Origin: Mycobacterium sp. 236(2023)
Lineage (GTDB): Bacteria; Actinomycetota; Actinomycetes; Mycobacteriales; Mycobacteriaceae
DNA length: 64,000 nt
Assembly: GCF_029623955.1 (NCBI RefSeq)
Contig: NZ_JARSBP010000004.1
Coordinates: 186,001-250,000, forward strand
Direction of reading: 5' to 3'
Shown: positions 36,026 through 44,316 of the stretch, in pieces
Layout of the letters: every line of letters begins with the position of its first letter
How positions within the stretch are numbered: position 1 is the stretch's first letter
Program-made: the position numbers and the translations under genes
Notes under the pieces: generated by a model
What the model was told of the DNA's origin: nothing
The model's database searches: none
What the model saw: only the letters and a program-made list of their open reading frames with translations

Positions 36026-38713
36026 TCACGGAAGATTGCGCCACACCCGCGCCGGCGTCATCGGCAGGTCGCGGACCCGGGCGCCGCACGCCCGCGCGAT
36101 CGCGTTGGCGAGCGCCGGCGCGACCGGGTTGAACGGCGACTCGCTCATCGATTTGGCTCCCAGCGGTCCGAGTTGGTCGTAGGTGTCGGTGAACAGCACC
36201 TCGGTGACGGGCACATCGGCGAGCTGGGGGATGTGATAGTTGCGCAGCGTTTGCGTGCTCACCACGCCGTCCGGCCCGATCAGCATCTGCTCGTACAGCG
36301 CGGACCCGATCGCCTGCGCCACACCGCCTTCCACCTGTCCGCGGCACTGCTCCGGGTTCATCACCGTGCCTGCGTCCGCGGCCTGCACCGACTGCAGAAT
36401 GCGCACCTCGCCGGTCGGGGGATTCACCGCAACCCGGAAACCGTGGACATTGAACACGACCGAGCGAGGCGAGCCGTTGTGGCGGCCATGCCCGGTCAGT
36501 GGCGGCAGTTCCGAGAGCTCCACCAGCCGGCTTGCGCACTGGACTCCGTGGGGCGTCAGGGTGCAGTTCTGGGCGCCGACACCGGTGAGCTCGGCTGCGG
36601 CGTGAACTATCTGGCTCCGCAGGTCGCGACAGGCCAGCATCACCGCGTTGCCCGCGACGACCGTGCCCGTCGAGCCGAACGCTCCTGTGTCGTAACCTGT
36701 TGCCCGCGTGTCTGATTGGGCGATATCGATGCGGTCGGGGGTGGTGCTGAGTTCTGTGGCGGCCAGCTGGACATGCACCGTGGTGGTGCCGTTGCCGAAC
36801 TCGGCGGTGCCGATGGCCAACAGATAGCCGCCGTCCCGTGTCGTCGTCACGGACGCGTCGCAGAAGTGGCCGCTGGGCGGAATCGTCGCGATCATCGCCG
36901 CCGCCATCCCCTCGCCGACCAGCCAACCGTCCGGCGCCGCCACTCCGGTGCCGTCGCGCAGTGCCTGCTGCGCCAGGTCGAGACACTGATCGAGGCCGTA
37001 ACTGCCATATGTGAGATCCTCGCCGGCCTCGGACTTGTTGTGCGCGTCGACGAAATCATCACCCGGCACAACCACATTCGTGCGGCGGAAGTCGAACGGA
37101 TCCAGGTCAAGTCGCAACGCCAGCTCGTCGAGTGCCGATTCGAGCGCGAAGGTCATCTGGCTGAGCCCGTACCCGCGGAACGCCCCTGACGGGAGGTTGT
37201 TCGTGTAGACGGCGCGGGCGTCCACCCGTTTGTTCGGGCAGCGGTAGAGCGCCACCGACTCGCAGCCGTGGAACATCACGCCGATGCTGTGGTTGCCGTA
37301 GGCACCGGCGTCCATCAGCACATCGACCGCCAAGGCGGTCAGCACACCGTCGGCCCCCGCCGCCGCGGTCACGTCGATGCGGTAGGGGTGCCGGCACGGA
37401 GCCGCCGTGAACTGGTCGGATCGGGTGAACTCGTAGCGCACCGGCTGACCGAGCCGGAGCACCGCGAGCGCGACGATGTCCTCGACCAGCATCTCCTGCT
37501 TGCCGCCGAAACCGCCACCCACCCTGCGCGTGAAAACCTGGACGTCGTCGCGTTCGAGTCCGAACAGGTGGCACAACTCGTCGCGGACGAGGAACGGCAC
37601 CTGCGTGCTGGACCGCAGCACCAGCCGGCCCTCGTCGTCCCGCCACCCCGTACAACCGTGGGTTTCCAGGTGCGTGTGCTGCACGCGCTGCGTGGTGTAG
37701 CGCTGCTGCACCACCGCACCTCCGGTGGCGGTCGCCGCGGCGATCCCCGCGGCGATGTCACCGACGCCCCCGTGCACCTCGGCGACGAGGTTGCGGGTCG
37801 GGTCGGCGATGCGCGAGTCGGTTCCCTTGTCGCAGTGCAGCAATGGGGCTCCGGGAGCGGCGGCCGCCTCCGGCTCGAACACCGCAGGAAGCTCGTCGTA
37901 GACGACCTCGATGGCGCGACAGGCCTTCTCGGCGATCGCCACCGAATCGGCGACCACGGCGGCGACCCGCTGTCCGACGAAGCGCACCGTGTCGTCGAGG
38001 ACGAAGGTGTCGTCGGGATCGTCGTGCCGATTCTGGTGACGCGCGGTCGAGAAGGGCACGGCGGGGCTGTCTCGGTGGGTGAGGACAAGGCGGACGCCGG
38101 GAATCGCCTCGGCCGCTGCGGTGTCGATGGCGGCGATCCGGGCATGTGCCACCGGGCTCTTCAACACCGCCAAATGCAGAAGGCCCACCGGCGTGAAGTC
38201 CATCGTGTACTGCTCGGTCCCGGTCACCACCCGCATCGCGGCCGGCGCACCGACCGACCGGCCTACCCCGCCGGACTTCTCGACGTTGATCGTGCCGCTC
38301 AGTGCGTCGGTGATCGCGCGATAGCCGGTGCAGCGGCAGAGGTTCCCCTTCAAGGACTGCGGCAGGTCGGCCAGTTGCTCGTCGGGCAGCGATGCCGCCG
38401 TGGTGATCATTCCCGCTGTGCAGAAGCCGCATTGGAAACCACCGGCGTCCATGAACCGGCGTTGCATGGGATGCAGGTCGTCCGGTGTCCCGAGGCCCGC
38501 GACGGTCGTGACGTCGCGGCCGTCGGCGCGAAACGCCGGGAACACGCAGGAGTGCACGGCTTGACCGTCGACCAGGACGGAGCACGCGCCGCAGTCGCCG
38601 GAATCGCACCCCTTCTTCACCTCGAAGCGGCCGTGCTCGCGCAGATAGGTGCGCAGGCACTGGCCGGGACCCGGAACGCCCTCTGTCTCTTCACCGTTGA
38701 CGCGGATGCTCAC
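36026..38713 (-). CDS. xdhA: Xanthine dehydrogenase, fused [2Fe-2S] and molybdenum subunit
   Basis: An 895-residue molybdenum hydroxylase oxidising hypoxanthine or xanthine to urate. Residues 1-160 carry the two [2Fe-2S] domains: CDSGDCGACSVLV with a later C in HSCVFP, then GFQCGFCTAG and LCRCTGYR. The remainder is the Mo-binding large subunit: RRVGGGFGGKQEM, GAFRGYGLSQ, and the late KSMSESPFNPVAPA with the conserved Glu. The FAD domain is absent and supplied by the neighbouring gene, an unusual FeS-Mo fusion order. The GTG at 38713 overlaps the FAD-subunit stop by four bases. It may use other aromatic purines too. Confidence 0.88.
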   Translation of the reverse strand: MSIRVNGEETEGVPGPGQCLRTYLREHGRFEVKKGCDSGDCGACSVLVDGQAVHSCVFPAFRADGRDVTTVAGLGTPDDLHPMQRRFMDAGGFQCGFCTAGMITTAASLPDEQLADLPQSLKGNLCRCTGYRAITDALSGTINVEKSGGVGRSVGAPAAMRVVTGTEQYTMDFTPVGLLHLAVLKSPVAHARIAAIDTAAAEAIPGVRLVLTHRDSPAVPFSTARHQNRHDDPDDTFVLDDTVRFVGQRVAAVVADSVAIAEKACRAIEVVYDELPAVFEPEAAAAPGAPLLHCDKGTDSRIADPTRNLVAEVHGGVGDIAAGIAAATATGGAVVQQRYTTQRVQHTHLETHGCTGWRDDEGRLVLRSSTQVPFLVRDELCHLFGLERDDVQVFTRRVGGGFGGKQEMLVEDIVALAVLRLGQPVRYEFTRSDQFTAAPCRHPYRIDVTAAAGADGVLTALAVDVLMDAGAYGNHSIGVMFHGCESVALYRCPNKRVDARAVYTNNLPSGAFRGYGLSQMTFALESALDELALRLDLDPFDFRRTNVVVPGDDFVDAHNKSEAGEDLTYGSYGLDQCLDLAQQALRDGTGVAAPDGWLVGEGMAAAMIATIPPSGHFCDASVTTTRDGGYLLAIGTAEFGNGTTTVHVQLAATELSTTPDRIDIAQSDTRATGYDTGAFGSTGTVVAGNAVMLACRDLRSQIVHAAAELTGVGAQNCTLTPHGVQCASRLVELSELPPLTGHGRHNGSPRSVVFNVHGFRVAVNPPTGEVRILQSVQAADAGTVMNPEQCRGQVEGGVAQAIGSALYEQMLIGPDGVVSTQTLRNYHIPQLADVPVTEVLFTDTYDQLGPLGAKSMSESPFNPVAPALANAIARACGARVRDLPMTPARVWRNLP

Positions 38714-39534
38714 GTCAGCTCCCGACGGATCTGTTCGGCCAGGACCAGCGACACCCCGCGCCGCCAGTCGGGGTCGCCGTGGGCGTCGCGAGTCCACGCA
38801 TCGCCGGGGATAACGGCGTGCGCTGCCGCCAGTTCGGACTCGGTGGGCGCCGCCGGGAAGCGGAAAACGAACGGTCGCACGGTGGCCGCCGTGATGGAAA
38901 GCACGAAGCCGCCGCCGACATCCCGTCGACCGATCACGACGATGCCGGACCTGCCCAGCGGTGACGGCGCAACTTTGCGGTAGGCCGTGGTGGACCGTAA
39001 TGCACTGGCAGGCAACCACACCGAACGAAGAACGTCTCCCGCACCCATCACGTTGGTGCCGGCACCTGTGACGAACTCGGTGACCGGCACCCGGTAGTCA
39101 CTGCCGTCGGGTCGCCACACGGTGAGTTCGGCGTCCAGAGCCGAGGTGAGCGAGATCATCGCCCCCGCAGGCAGGCACAGGAAGATGTTGCCGCCCACGG
39201 TGGCCGTCGCCCAGATCTTGAACGACGCGAGCAGGGCGGTACAGCACTGGTGGAACAGCGGGGCCGCGTTCCAGTCGGGCCGGTCCCGCGCCAGTTCCTG
39301 CGACAGCCGCGAGACGTCGGCGACAGTGCAGGTCGCGGCCAGCTCGATTCCGTCGTCGGTGACGGTGACCGACGTCCACCCCAACCGGGTGATGTCCACC
39401 AGCGCCCGGACATTCGGCTGAGGCTCGGAGAACAGCCAGGTTCCGCCGGCGAGAATCGAGTCACCCGGCTGCAGCGGCCACAGGTCATCGCGGCGGGTTG
39501 GGGAGCGTGTCGACTCGACGGTGTTGAGGTCCAT
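38710..39534 (-). CDS. xdhB: Xanthine dehydrogenase FAD-binding subunit
   Basis: A 274-residue protein of the CO-dehydrogenase/xanthine-dehydrogenase flavoprotein family, carrying electrons from the Fe-S clusters to NAD+. The PCMH-type FAD motifs are AGGTWLFSEPQPN near residues 29-41 and TATVGGNIFLCLPAG near 111. The ATG at 39534 begins four bases after the hpxO stop. The overlapping end with the large subunit shows they are made together and should form one complex. Confidence 0.88.
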   Translation of the reverse strand: MDLNTVESTRSPTRRDDLWPLQPGDSILAGGTWLFSEPQPNVRALVDITRLGWTSVTVTDDGIELAATCTVADVSRLSQELARDRPDWNAAPLFHQCCTALLASFKIWATATVGGNIFLCLPAGAMISLTSALDAELTVWRPDGSDYRVPVTEFVTGAGTNVMGAGDVLRSVWLPASALRSTTAYRKVAPSPLGRSGIVVIGRRDVGGGFVLSITAATVRPFVFRFPAAPTESELAAAHAVIPGDAWTRDAHGDPDWRRGVSLVLAEQIRRELT

Positions 39535-39538
39535 GGAT

Positions 39539-40705
39539 TCAGCTGATCGGGGTGACGGGTCCGCCCATGATGTTGCCGACGATACCGCGGATGATGTTGC
39601 TGCCGTCCTCGTTTCGCAGCTCGTCGTACCACTGCGCCGTGGTACCGGGGTCCTTGGCATGCGTCACGTCGCAGCGTTTCCGCGCGCGCAACACCAGGTC
39701 TCCTGCGCGGTCGGCTCGTGCCGCCTGGTAGGCGAGCAGAGCTCCTTGGGGGTCTCCCGGCCGATCCTTGAACGCCCACTGCAACGACACCGCGTCCTCC
39801 ATCGCCGAACACCCGCCCTGGCCGATGTCGGGGGTGGTGTTGTGCGCCGCGTCGCCGAGCACCGCGACGCGGCCGCGCACCCAGGTGTAAAACGGGTCGA
39901 GGTCGAGGATCTCGACGCGGTTGGTCGCCGTCGGGTCGAGCGTGTCGATCAACACCTGAACCCCGGGGGCCCAGCCCCGGAAGTGCTCGCGCAGAACCTC
40001 ACGAGCGCTGCCTTTGTCGTAGGGGGTGCCCTGTGGCTCGACGACGTCGAAGAAGTAGTAGAACCTCCCGTCCGACACGGGCATCACCGAAACCCGTTTT
40101 CCGTCACCGACATAGGTCGTCCACTCGGTGGCGGGCCCGATGCGCTCGTCGACGTCGACGAGTCCGTTGAAGTTGACGTACCCGGCGTAGCGGCGGGTGA
40201 CGGGTCCGCCGAGGACGTACTCGCGAGTGATCGAGCTGGCGCCATCGGCGCCGATGATGACGTCGGCACTCACCGTCGTCCCGTCCGCGAAGGTGGCCGT
40301 GGCCGCCTCGGGGCCGTCCGTGACGCTGACCATCTTCATGCCGAACTTGATGTCGTCGGCACCGTAGGCCTCCATCAGCATCAGCTGCAATTCACCGCGG
40401 GCGATGGGGTAGGGGCGCTGCCCGACTTCCTCGATCAACGGTTCCAGCGAGAAGCGGCACATCGTCTCACCGGTGTGAGCGTCGACGTAGCTCATCGAGT
40501 CGACGATGCCGCCCAACCGGGCGGTCTGCGCCTCCAGACCGAGATAGTTCAGGCATTTCACGCCGTTCGACCACACCGAGATCGCCGCACCGACAGGCTT
40601 GTTCTCGGTGATCCGGTCATAGACCTCCGTCTCGATCCCTATCTGGCGCAACGCGATCGCCGCGGTCAGACCGCCCATGCCCGCCCCGATGATGACTGCC
40701 TTCAC
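39539..40705 (-). CDS. hpxO: FAD-dependent urate hydroxylase HpxO
   Basis: A 388-residue flavoprotein monooxygenase that hydroxylates urate to 5-hydroxyisourate with NADH and O2, replacing cofactor-free uricase. It aligns closely with Klebsiella HpxO: GAGMGGLTAAIAL, KPVGAAISVWSNGVKC, RRYAGYVNFNGLVDVDE, KRVSVMPVSDGRFYYFFDV, LGDAAHNTTPDIGQGG and the end KRCDVTHAKD. The FAD-binding signature is intact. It sits between UraH and the xanthine dehydrogenase genes, exactly where the pathway order predicts. No gene for true uricase is present. Confidence 0.94.
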   Translation of the reverse strand: MKAVIIGAGMGGLTAAIALRQIGIETEVYDRITENKPVGAAISVWSNGVKCLNYLGLEAQTARLGGIVDSMSYVDAHTGETMCRFSLEPLIEEVGQRPYPIARGELQLMLMEAYGADDIKFGMKMVSVTDGPEAATATFADGTTVSADVIIGADGASSITREYVLGGPVTRRYAGYVNFNGLVDVDERIGPATEWTTYVGDGKRVSVMPVSDGRFYYFFDVVEPQGTPYDKGSAREVLREHFRGWAPGVQVLIDTLDPTATNRVEILDLDPFYTWVRGRVAVLGDAAHNTTPDIGQGGCSAMEDAVSLQWAFKDRPGDPQGALLAYQAARADRAGDLVLRARKRCDVTHAKDPGTTAQWYDELRNEDGSNIIRGIVGNIMGGPVTPIS

Positions 40706-40717
40706 ATGCGCTCCTCG

Positions 40718-41041
40718 TCAACTGCCGCGGTAGGTGGAATAGGCGTACGGAGACAGCAGCAACGGGACGTGACAGTGCGCATCGGCGTCGGTCACTTCGA
40801 AGGCGATCACCACCTCGGGGTAGAAGGCGGCAACGTCGATCGATGCGAAATAGCTTGCTGTGTCGAAGAACAACCGGTAGACGCCCGGCGTCAGAGCACC
40901 GGACACGGCCTTGACGCGACCGTCGTCATCGGTGATCGCCGTGGCCAGGACAGCGGACGCGGTATCCGAGAGCGTCACCGTGACCCCGACGGCGGGAGTT
41001 CCGGTCACGGCGTCGAGGACATGGGTGCTGAGCGTGGTCAT
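40718..41041 (-). CDS. uraH: 5-hydroxyisourate hydrolase
   Basis: A 107-residue transthyretin-like hydrolase that opens 5-hydroxyisourate to OHCU. The family motifs are STHVLDAVTGTPAVGV with catalytic His7, GVYRLFFDTASYF, HCHVPLLLSPYAYS and the signature tail YRGS. The start overlaps the stop of uraD by four bases (ATGA). The short gene has no separate promoter and is translated as part of the purine operon. Confidence 0.96.
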   Translation of the reverse strand: MTTLSTHVLDAVTGTPAVGVTVTLSDTASAVLATAITDDDGRVKAVSGALTPGVYRLFFDTASYFASIDVAAFYPEVVIAFEVTDADAHCHVPLLLSPYAYSTYRGS

Positions 41042-41538
41042 GCGGTCTCCTTTGACAGCAGGCGGTCCAGCCGGAGGCGGTTGATCTTGCCGAGTTCGGA
41101 GCGCATCACGCGCCGCTCGGTGTCCGGGTCGTTGCCGAGTCGGTCGGTCAGGATCGCCAGCAGTTCCTCGGCGGTGCGGCCGCTGGCGCACACCAGGTAC
41201 ACGTAGCCGAACCGCTCCTCGTAGGCTCGATTCTTCTCGGCCAGCTCGGCTTTCACCGAATCGTCGGCCGAAGCGACCCGCGCCTGCTCCTGTGCCGAGC
41301 TCGCGTTGTCGGCTCTGGCGCCGATGCGCGGGTGCCCGTCGAGCGCGGCATCCAGAGCGGAGTCGGGGAGTTCGGCCAGCACGCGTTCGGCGCGGTCGAA
41401 CAGGGCGTCGGCATCGCGGAACGGTCCGCCGGCCAGCACGCGGCGCGCCCAGATCGGTGACGAACACACCTCGTAGAGCAGGTGCATGCGCTGCCGTTCG
41501 GTGAGGCGATTGAATCCTTCGATTCCGAGAATGGCCAT
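41038..41538 (-). CDS. uraD: OHCU decarboxylase
   Basis: A 166-residue enzyme converting OHCU to S-allantoin. The catalytic His lies in DGHPRIGARA, the conserved Glu in SSAQEQA, and the Arg segment in the C-terminal SELGKINRLRLDRLL helix. It starts directly after the stop of the permease (TAG followed by ATG with no gap) and overlaps uraH. A second, divergent copy of the same domain is fused to that permease, an unusual doubling. Confidence 0.94.
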   Translation of the reverse strand: MAILGIEGFNRLTERQRMHLLYEVCSSPIWARRVLAGGPFRDADALFDRAERVLAELPDSALDAALDGHPRIGARADNASSAQEQARVASADDSVKAELAEKNRAYEERFGYVYLVCASGRTAEELLAILTDRLGNDPDTERRVMRSELGKINRLRLDRLLSKETA

Positions 41539-43449
41539 CTACTGGAGTTCGTTGAGTCGGCTGAACCGTGCCGCCGCAATCGGATTGGCGTCGGCCACCA
41601 GATCGCTGAACCGGTAGTTGGCGATCTTCTCGACCTCGATCAGGGCGAACGCCCGTTCGGCCGCAGGGGAGTTGTCGATACGTGACCACCCGTTCTTGAT
41701 CACCCGGTCGAAATGCTCGGTCTCGCGGGCGCAGATGATCAGCGGGAAGCCGAAGTGTTCGCGGTACGCGGCGGCCAGTTGCACGACATCATTGTGGTCG
41801 TCCTCGTCGAGGTTGGACAGCGCGACATGGTCGACCGCCAGGATCTGGCCCGTCTCGTCCTCGGCTCCGAGGTCGTGGAACGCGTTGAGCAGCTCCAGTT
41901 GCTGGTCGGAGGTCCCGGTCAGCACCGCGTCCTGGAACGCCTCGCGCAGTGCCTTCGTGTCGGCGAACGGGCGCTGCTCGAACGCCCGCTCGACAGCCCA
42001 CGGGACACCCTGCACGACATGGCCGAACACCTCGGTGAAGCGTTCCTTCGTCATGGCGTTGACCTCGTCGAGGGTGATCGAACCGCCACCGGCGACCCGC
42101 GGTCCGTGACCGCCGGTGTGGAAGAACACGATGTTCAGCAGGATCGCGCTGACCGCGCCGATGCTGATGCCGCTGCCGAAGATCAGGTCGAGACCGGTCG
42201 GCATGGCCTTGGCGATGTCGGGATAGGACGTCACCCACAACGCCAGCGCGAGACTGGTGGTCACGATGATCAGGTTGCGGTGGTCGGTGAAGTCGACCTT
42301 TCCGAGCGTCTGGATGCCGACGACGGCGACGGTCGCGAACAACGTCAGCGCGGCTCCGCCGAGGACGGGGTTCGGGATCGACGCGACGATGGCGGCGACC
42401 TTGGGCAGGAAGCCGAGCAGGATCATGATGACGCCCGCCGCGGCGACCACCCAGCGGCTCTTGACGCCGGTCAGGCGCACGAGACCGACATTCTCGGAGA
42501 ACGCGGTGTACGGGAACGAGTTGAAAATGCCGCCGATGGTGGTGGCCACACCGTCGGCGCGCAGCACGTTGCCGATATCGGAGGCCTTGACCCGCTTACC
42601 GACGATCTCCCCGGTGGCGATGGTCGACCCCGTGGACTCCACGGCCGTGATCAGCAGCACGATGATCATCGTCAGGCACGCGACGACATCGAACTTGGGC
42701 ATGCCGAACAGGAACGGCTGGGTGAACCCGATCGCCGAGGCTTCCCCGACGCGGTCGAAGTTCATGTCCCCCAGCGCAAAGGCGACCGCGCAACCGATCA
42801 CCAGGCCCAGCAGAACGGCGATGGTGGCCAGGAAGCCGCGGAACAGGCGCTGGATCGCGACGATGACGGCGATCGTGCCGAGCGCATAGAGGAACCAGCG
42901 GATGTTGGTGGGATCGACGTCGTGGGTGTGTGGGTTGGTGACCGCGTCCAGGGCTCCGACGGGCACGAGGCACAGCCCGATGATCGTGATCAGCGTCCCG
43001 GTCACCACCGGGGGGAAGAAGCGCAGAAGTTTGATGAAGATCGGCGCGATCAGGAACGTGAACACGCCGGCGACGATCACCGCGCCGTACACGTACAGCA
43101 TGCTGGCCGAGCCGCCACCGTTGGCGAGCCCGATCGCGATGATCGGCGATACGCCGGCGAACGTGACGCCCTGCAACAACGGCAGTCGCACGCCGATCTT
43201 CCACACACCGACGGCCTGAAGGATCGAGGCGATGCCACAGGTGAACAGGTCGGCTGTGATGAGCTTGACCAGTTCTTCCTGGGACAGTCCGACGGCGCCG
43301 GCGATGATGATCGGCACCAGCACCGCACCGGCGTAGAACGCGACGACGTGCTGGAAACCGTAGGTGGCCAGCTTCGGGATCGGCAGGACCTCGTCGACCG
43401 GGTGGACACGGGTGGCCTTACCGGACGAAGCCTTCGGTGGTGCCGTCAT
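41539..43449 (-). CDS. NCS2 purine permease fused to an OHCU-decarboxylase-like domain
   Basis: A 636-residue two-part protein. Residues 1 to about 460 form a 14-helix nucleobase-ascorbate (NCS2) permease: QHVVAFYAG, ESTGSTIATGEIVG and the family loop SFPYTAFSENVG. It should import xanthine or urate. The last 165 residues align with UraD: AFHDLGAEDE keeps the catalytic His, AAYREHFGFPLIICAR and EVEKIANYRFSDL keep the core, but the usual SxxEQ motif reads SNLDEDD. So one acid is altered and activity is doubtful. Such fusions occur in other actinobacteria; channeling or regulation is conjecture. It is the first gene of the purine operon. Confidence 0.9.
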   Translation of the reverse strand: MTAPPKASSGKATRVHPVDEVLPIPKLATYGFQHVVAFYAGAVLVPIIIAGAVGLSQEELVKLITADLFTCGIASILQAVGVWKIGVRLPLLQGVTFAGVSPIIAIGLANGGGSASMLYVYGAVIVAGVFTFLIAPIFIKLLRFFPPVVTGTLITIIGLCLVPVGALDAVTNPHTHDVDPTNIRWFLYALGTIAVIVAIQRLFRGFLATIAVLLGLVIGCAVAFALGDMNFDRVGEASAIGFTQPFLFGMPKFDVVACLTMIIVLLITAVESTGSTIATGEIVGKRVKASDIGNVLRADGVATTIGGIFNSFPYTAFSENVGLVRLTGVKSRWVVAAAGVIMILLGFLPKVAAIVASIPNPVLGGAALTLFATVAVVGIQTLGKVDFTDHRNLIIVTTSLALALWVTSYPDIAKAMPTGLDLIFGSGISIGAVSAILLNIVFFHTGGHGPRVAGGGSITLDEVNAMTKERFTEVFGHVVQGVPWAVERAFEQRPFADTKALREAFQDAVLTGTSDQQLELLNAFHDLGAEDETGQILAVDHVALSNLDEDDHNDVVQLAAAYREHFGFPLIICARETEHFDRVIKNGWSRIDNSPAAERAFALIEVEKIANYRFSDLVADANPIAAARFSRLNELQ

Positions 43450-43522
43450 CGGTCAAGGATCAGGCAGGTCACAGTGCTTCGCACGGCGGACGGTTAGCGC
43501 GGTGTAACAACCGCATGACAGA

Positions 43523-44215
43523 ATGGCTTCCGTGCGAGCGGTGCTGTGGGACATGGATGGAACGCTCGTCGACTCCGAAAAGCTGTGGGATGTGTCACTT
43601 TCCGCGCTGTATGCGTCCTACGACTCGGCGATGAGCCGGGAGACGAGGACGGCGTTGGTCGGGGCTTCGGCCGAAGAGACCATGGTGACCGTCTACTCGG
43701 AAATCGGTTTGGAACTGGATCCGGCCGCGATGGCGGAATCGATCCGCTGGCTCCACGACCACACCGCGGGGTTGTTCGACGAAGGCCTGCCGTGGTGTGC
43801 CGGAGCCCGAGAGATGCTGGAAGCCCTTGTGGCGGAACGTACTCCGATGGCACTGGTGACCAACACGGCCCGCCCGCTGGCTGAGCGTGCGCTCAACAGC
43901 ATTGGGCGGCACTACTTCTCGATCACCGTGTGCGGCGACGAGGTGCCCAGCGGGAAACCCGCACCCGACCCCTATCTCCGGGCGGCCGAACTTCTCGGGG
44001 TGCCACCTGCCGACTGTCTCGCCGTCGAGGACTCGGTGACGGGAACCGCCGCGGCCGAGAAGGCCGGTTGCGCCGTGCTCGTGGTGCCCAACGACGTCCC
44101 CGTGCCCGGGGGTCTGCGCCGGCGGCACATCGAATCGCTGGCCGGTCTCGGGGTCGCCGATCTGCGCCGCATCTACGCCGAGATCGACCGCGAATTGCGC
44201 GAACGAAGCGCCTGA
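43523..44215 (+). CDS. HAD-superfamily hydrolase (phosphatase/phosphoglucomutase-like)
   Basis: A 230-residue HAD subclass IA enzyme. Motif I WDMDGTLVDS, motif II VTNTA, motif III in SGKPAPDPY with the Lys, and motif IV VEDSVTG are all present, with a helical cap between motifs I and II. It probably dephosphorylates a small sugar or nucleotide. It is divergent from the purine permease with about 70 bases between, and precedes a sugar transporter, so a sugar-phosphate substrate is plausible. Confidence 0.9.
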   Translation: MASVRAVLWDMDGTLVDSEKLWDVSLSALYASYDSAMSRETRTALVGASAEETMVTVYSEIGLELDPAAMAESIRWLHDHTAGLFDEGLPWCAGAREMLEALVAERTPMALVTNTARPLAERALNSIGRHYFSITVCGDEVPSGKPAPDPYLRAAELLGVPPADCLAVEDSVTGTAAAEKAGCAVLVVPNDVPVPGGLRRRHIESLAGLGVADLRRIYAEIDRELRERSA

Positions 44216-44316
44216 CGGACGAGTAGTCCCACTCACTTTCGGGAACACCCCCGGCTGTCAGACTCGAGTGCTTGAATGTGATTCGTATCACGCAACGTGG
44301 CGGGAAAGGTCGTCTC

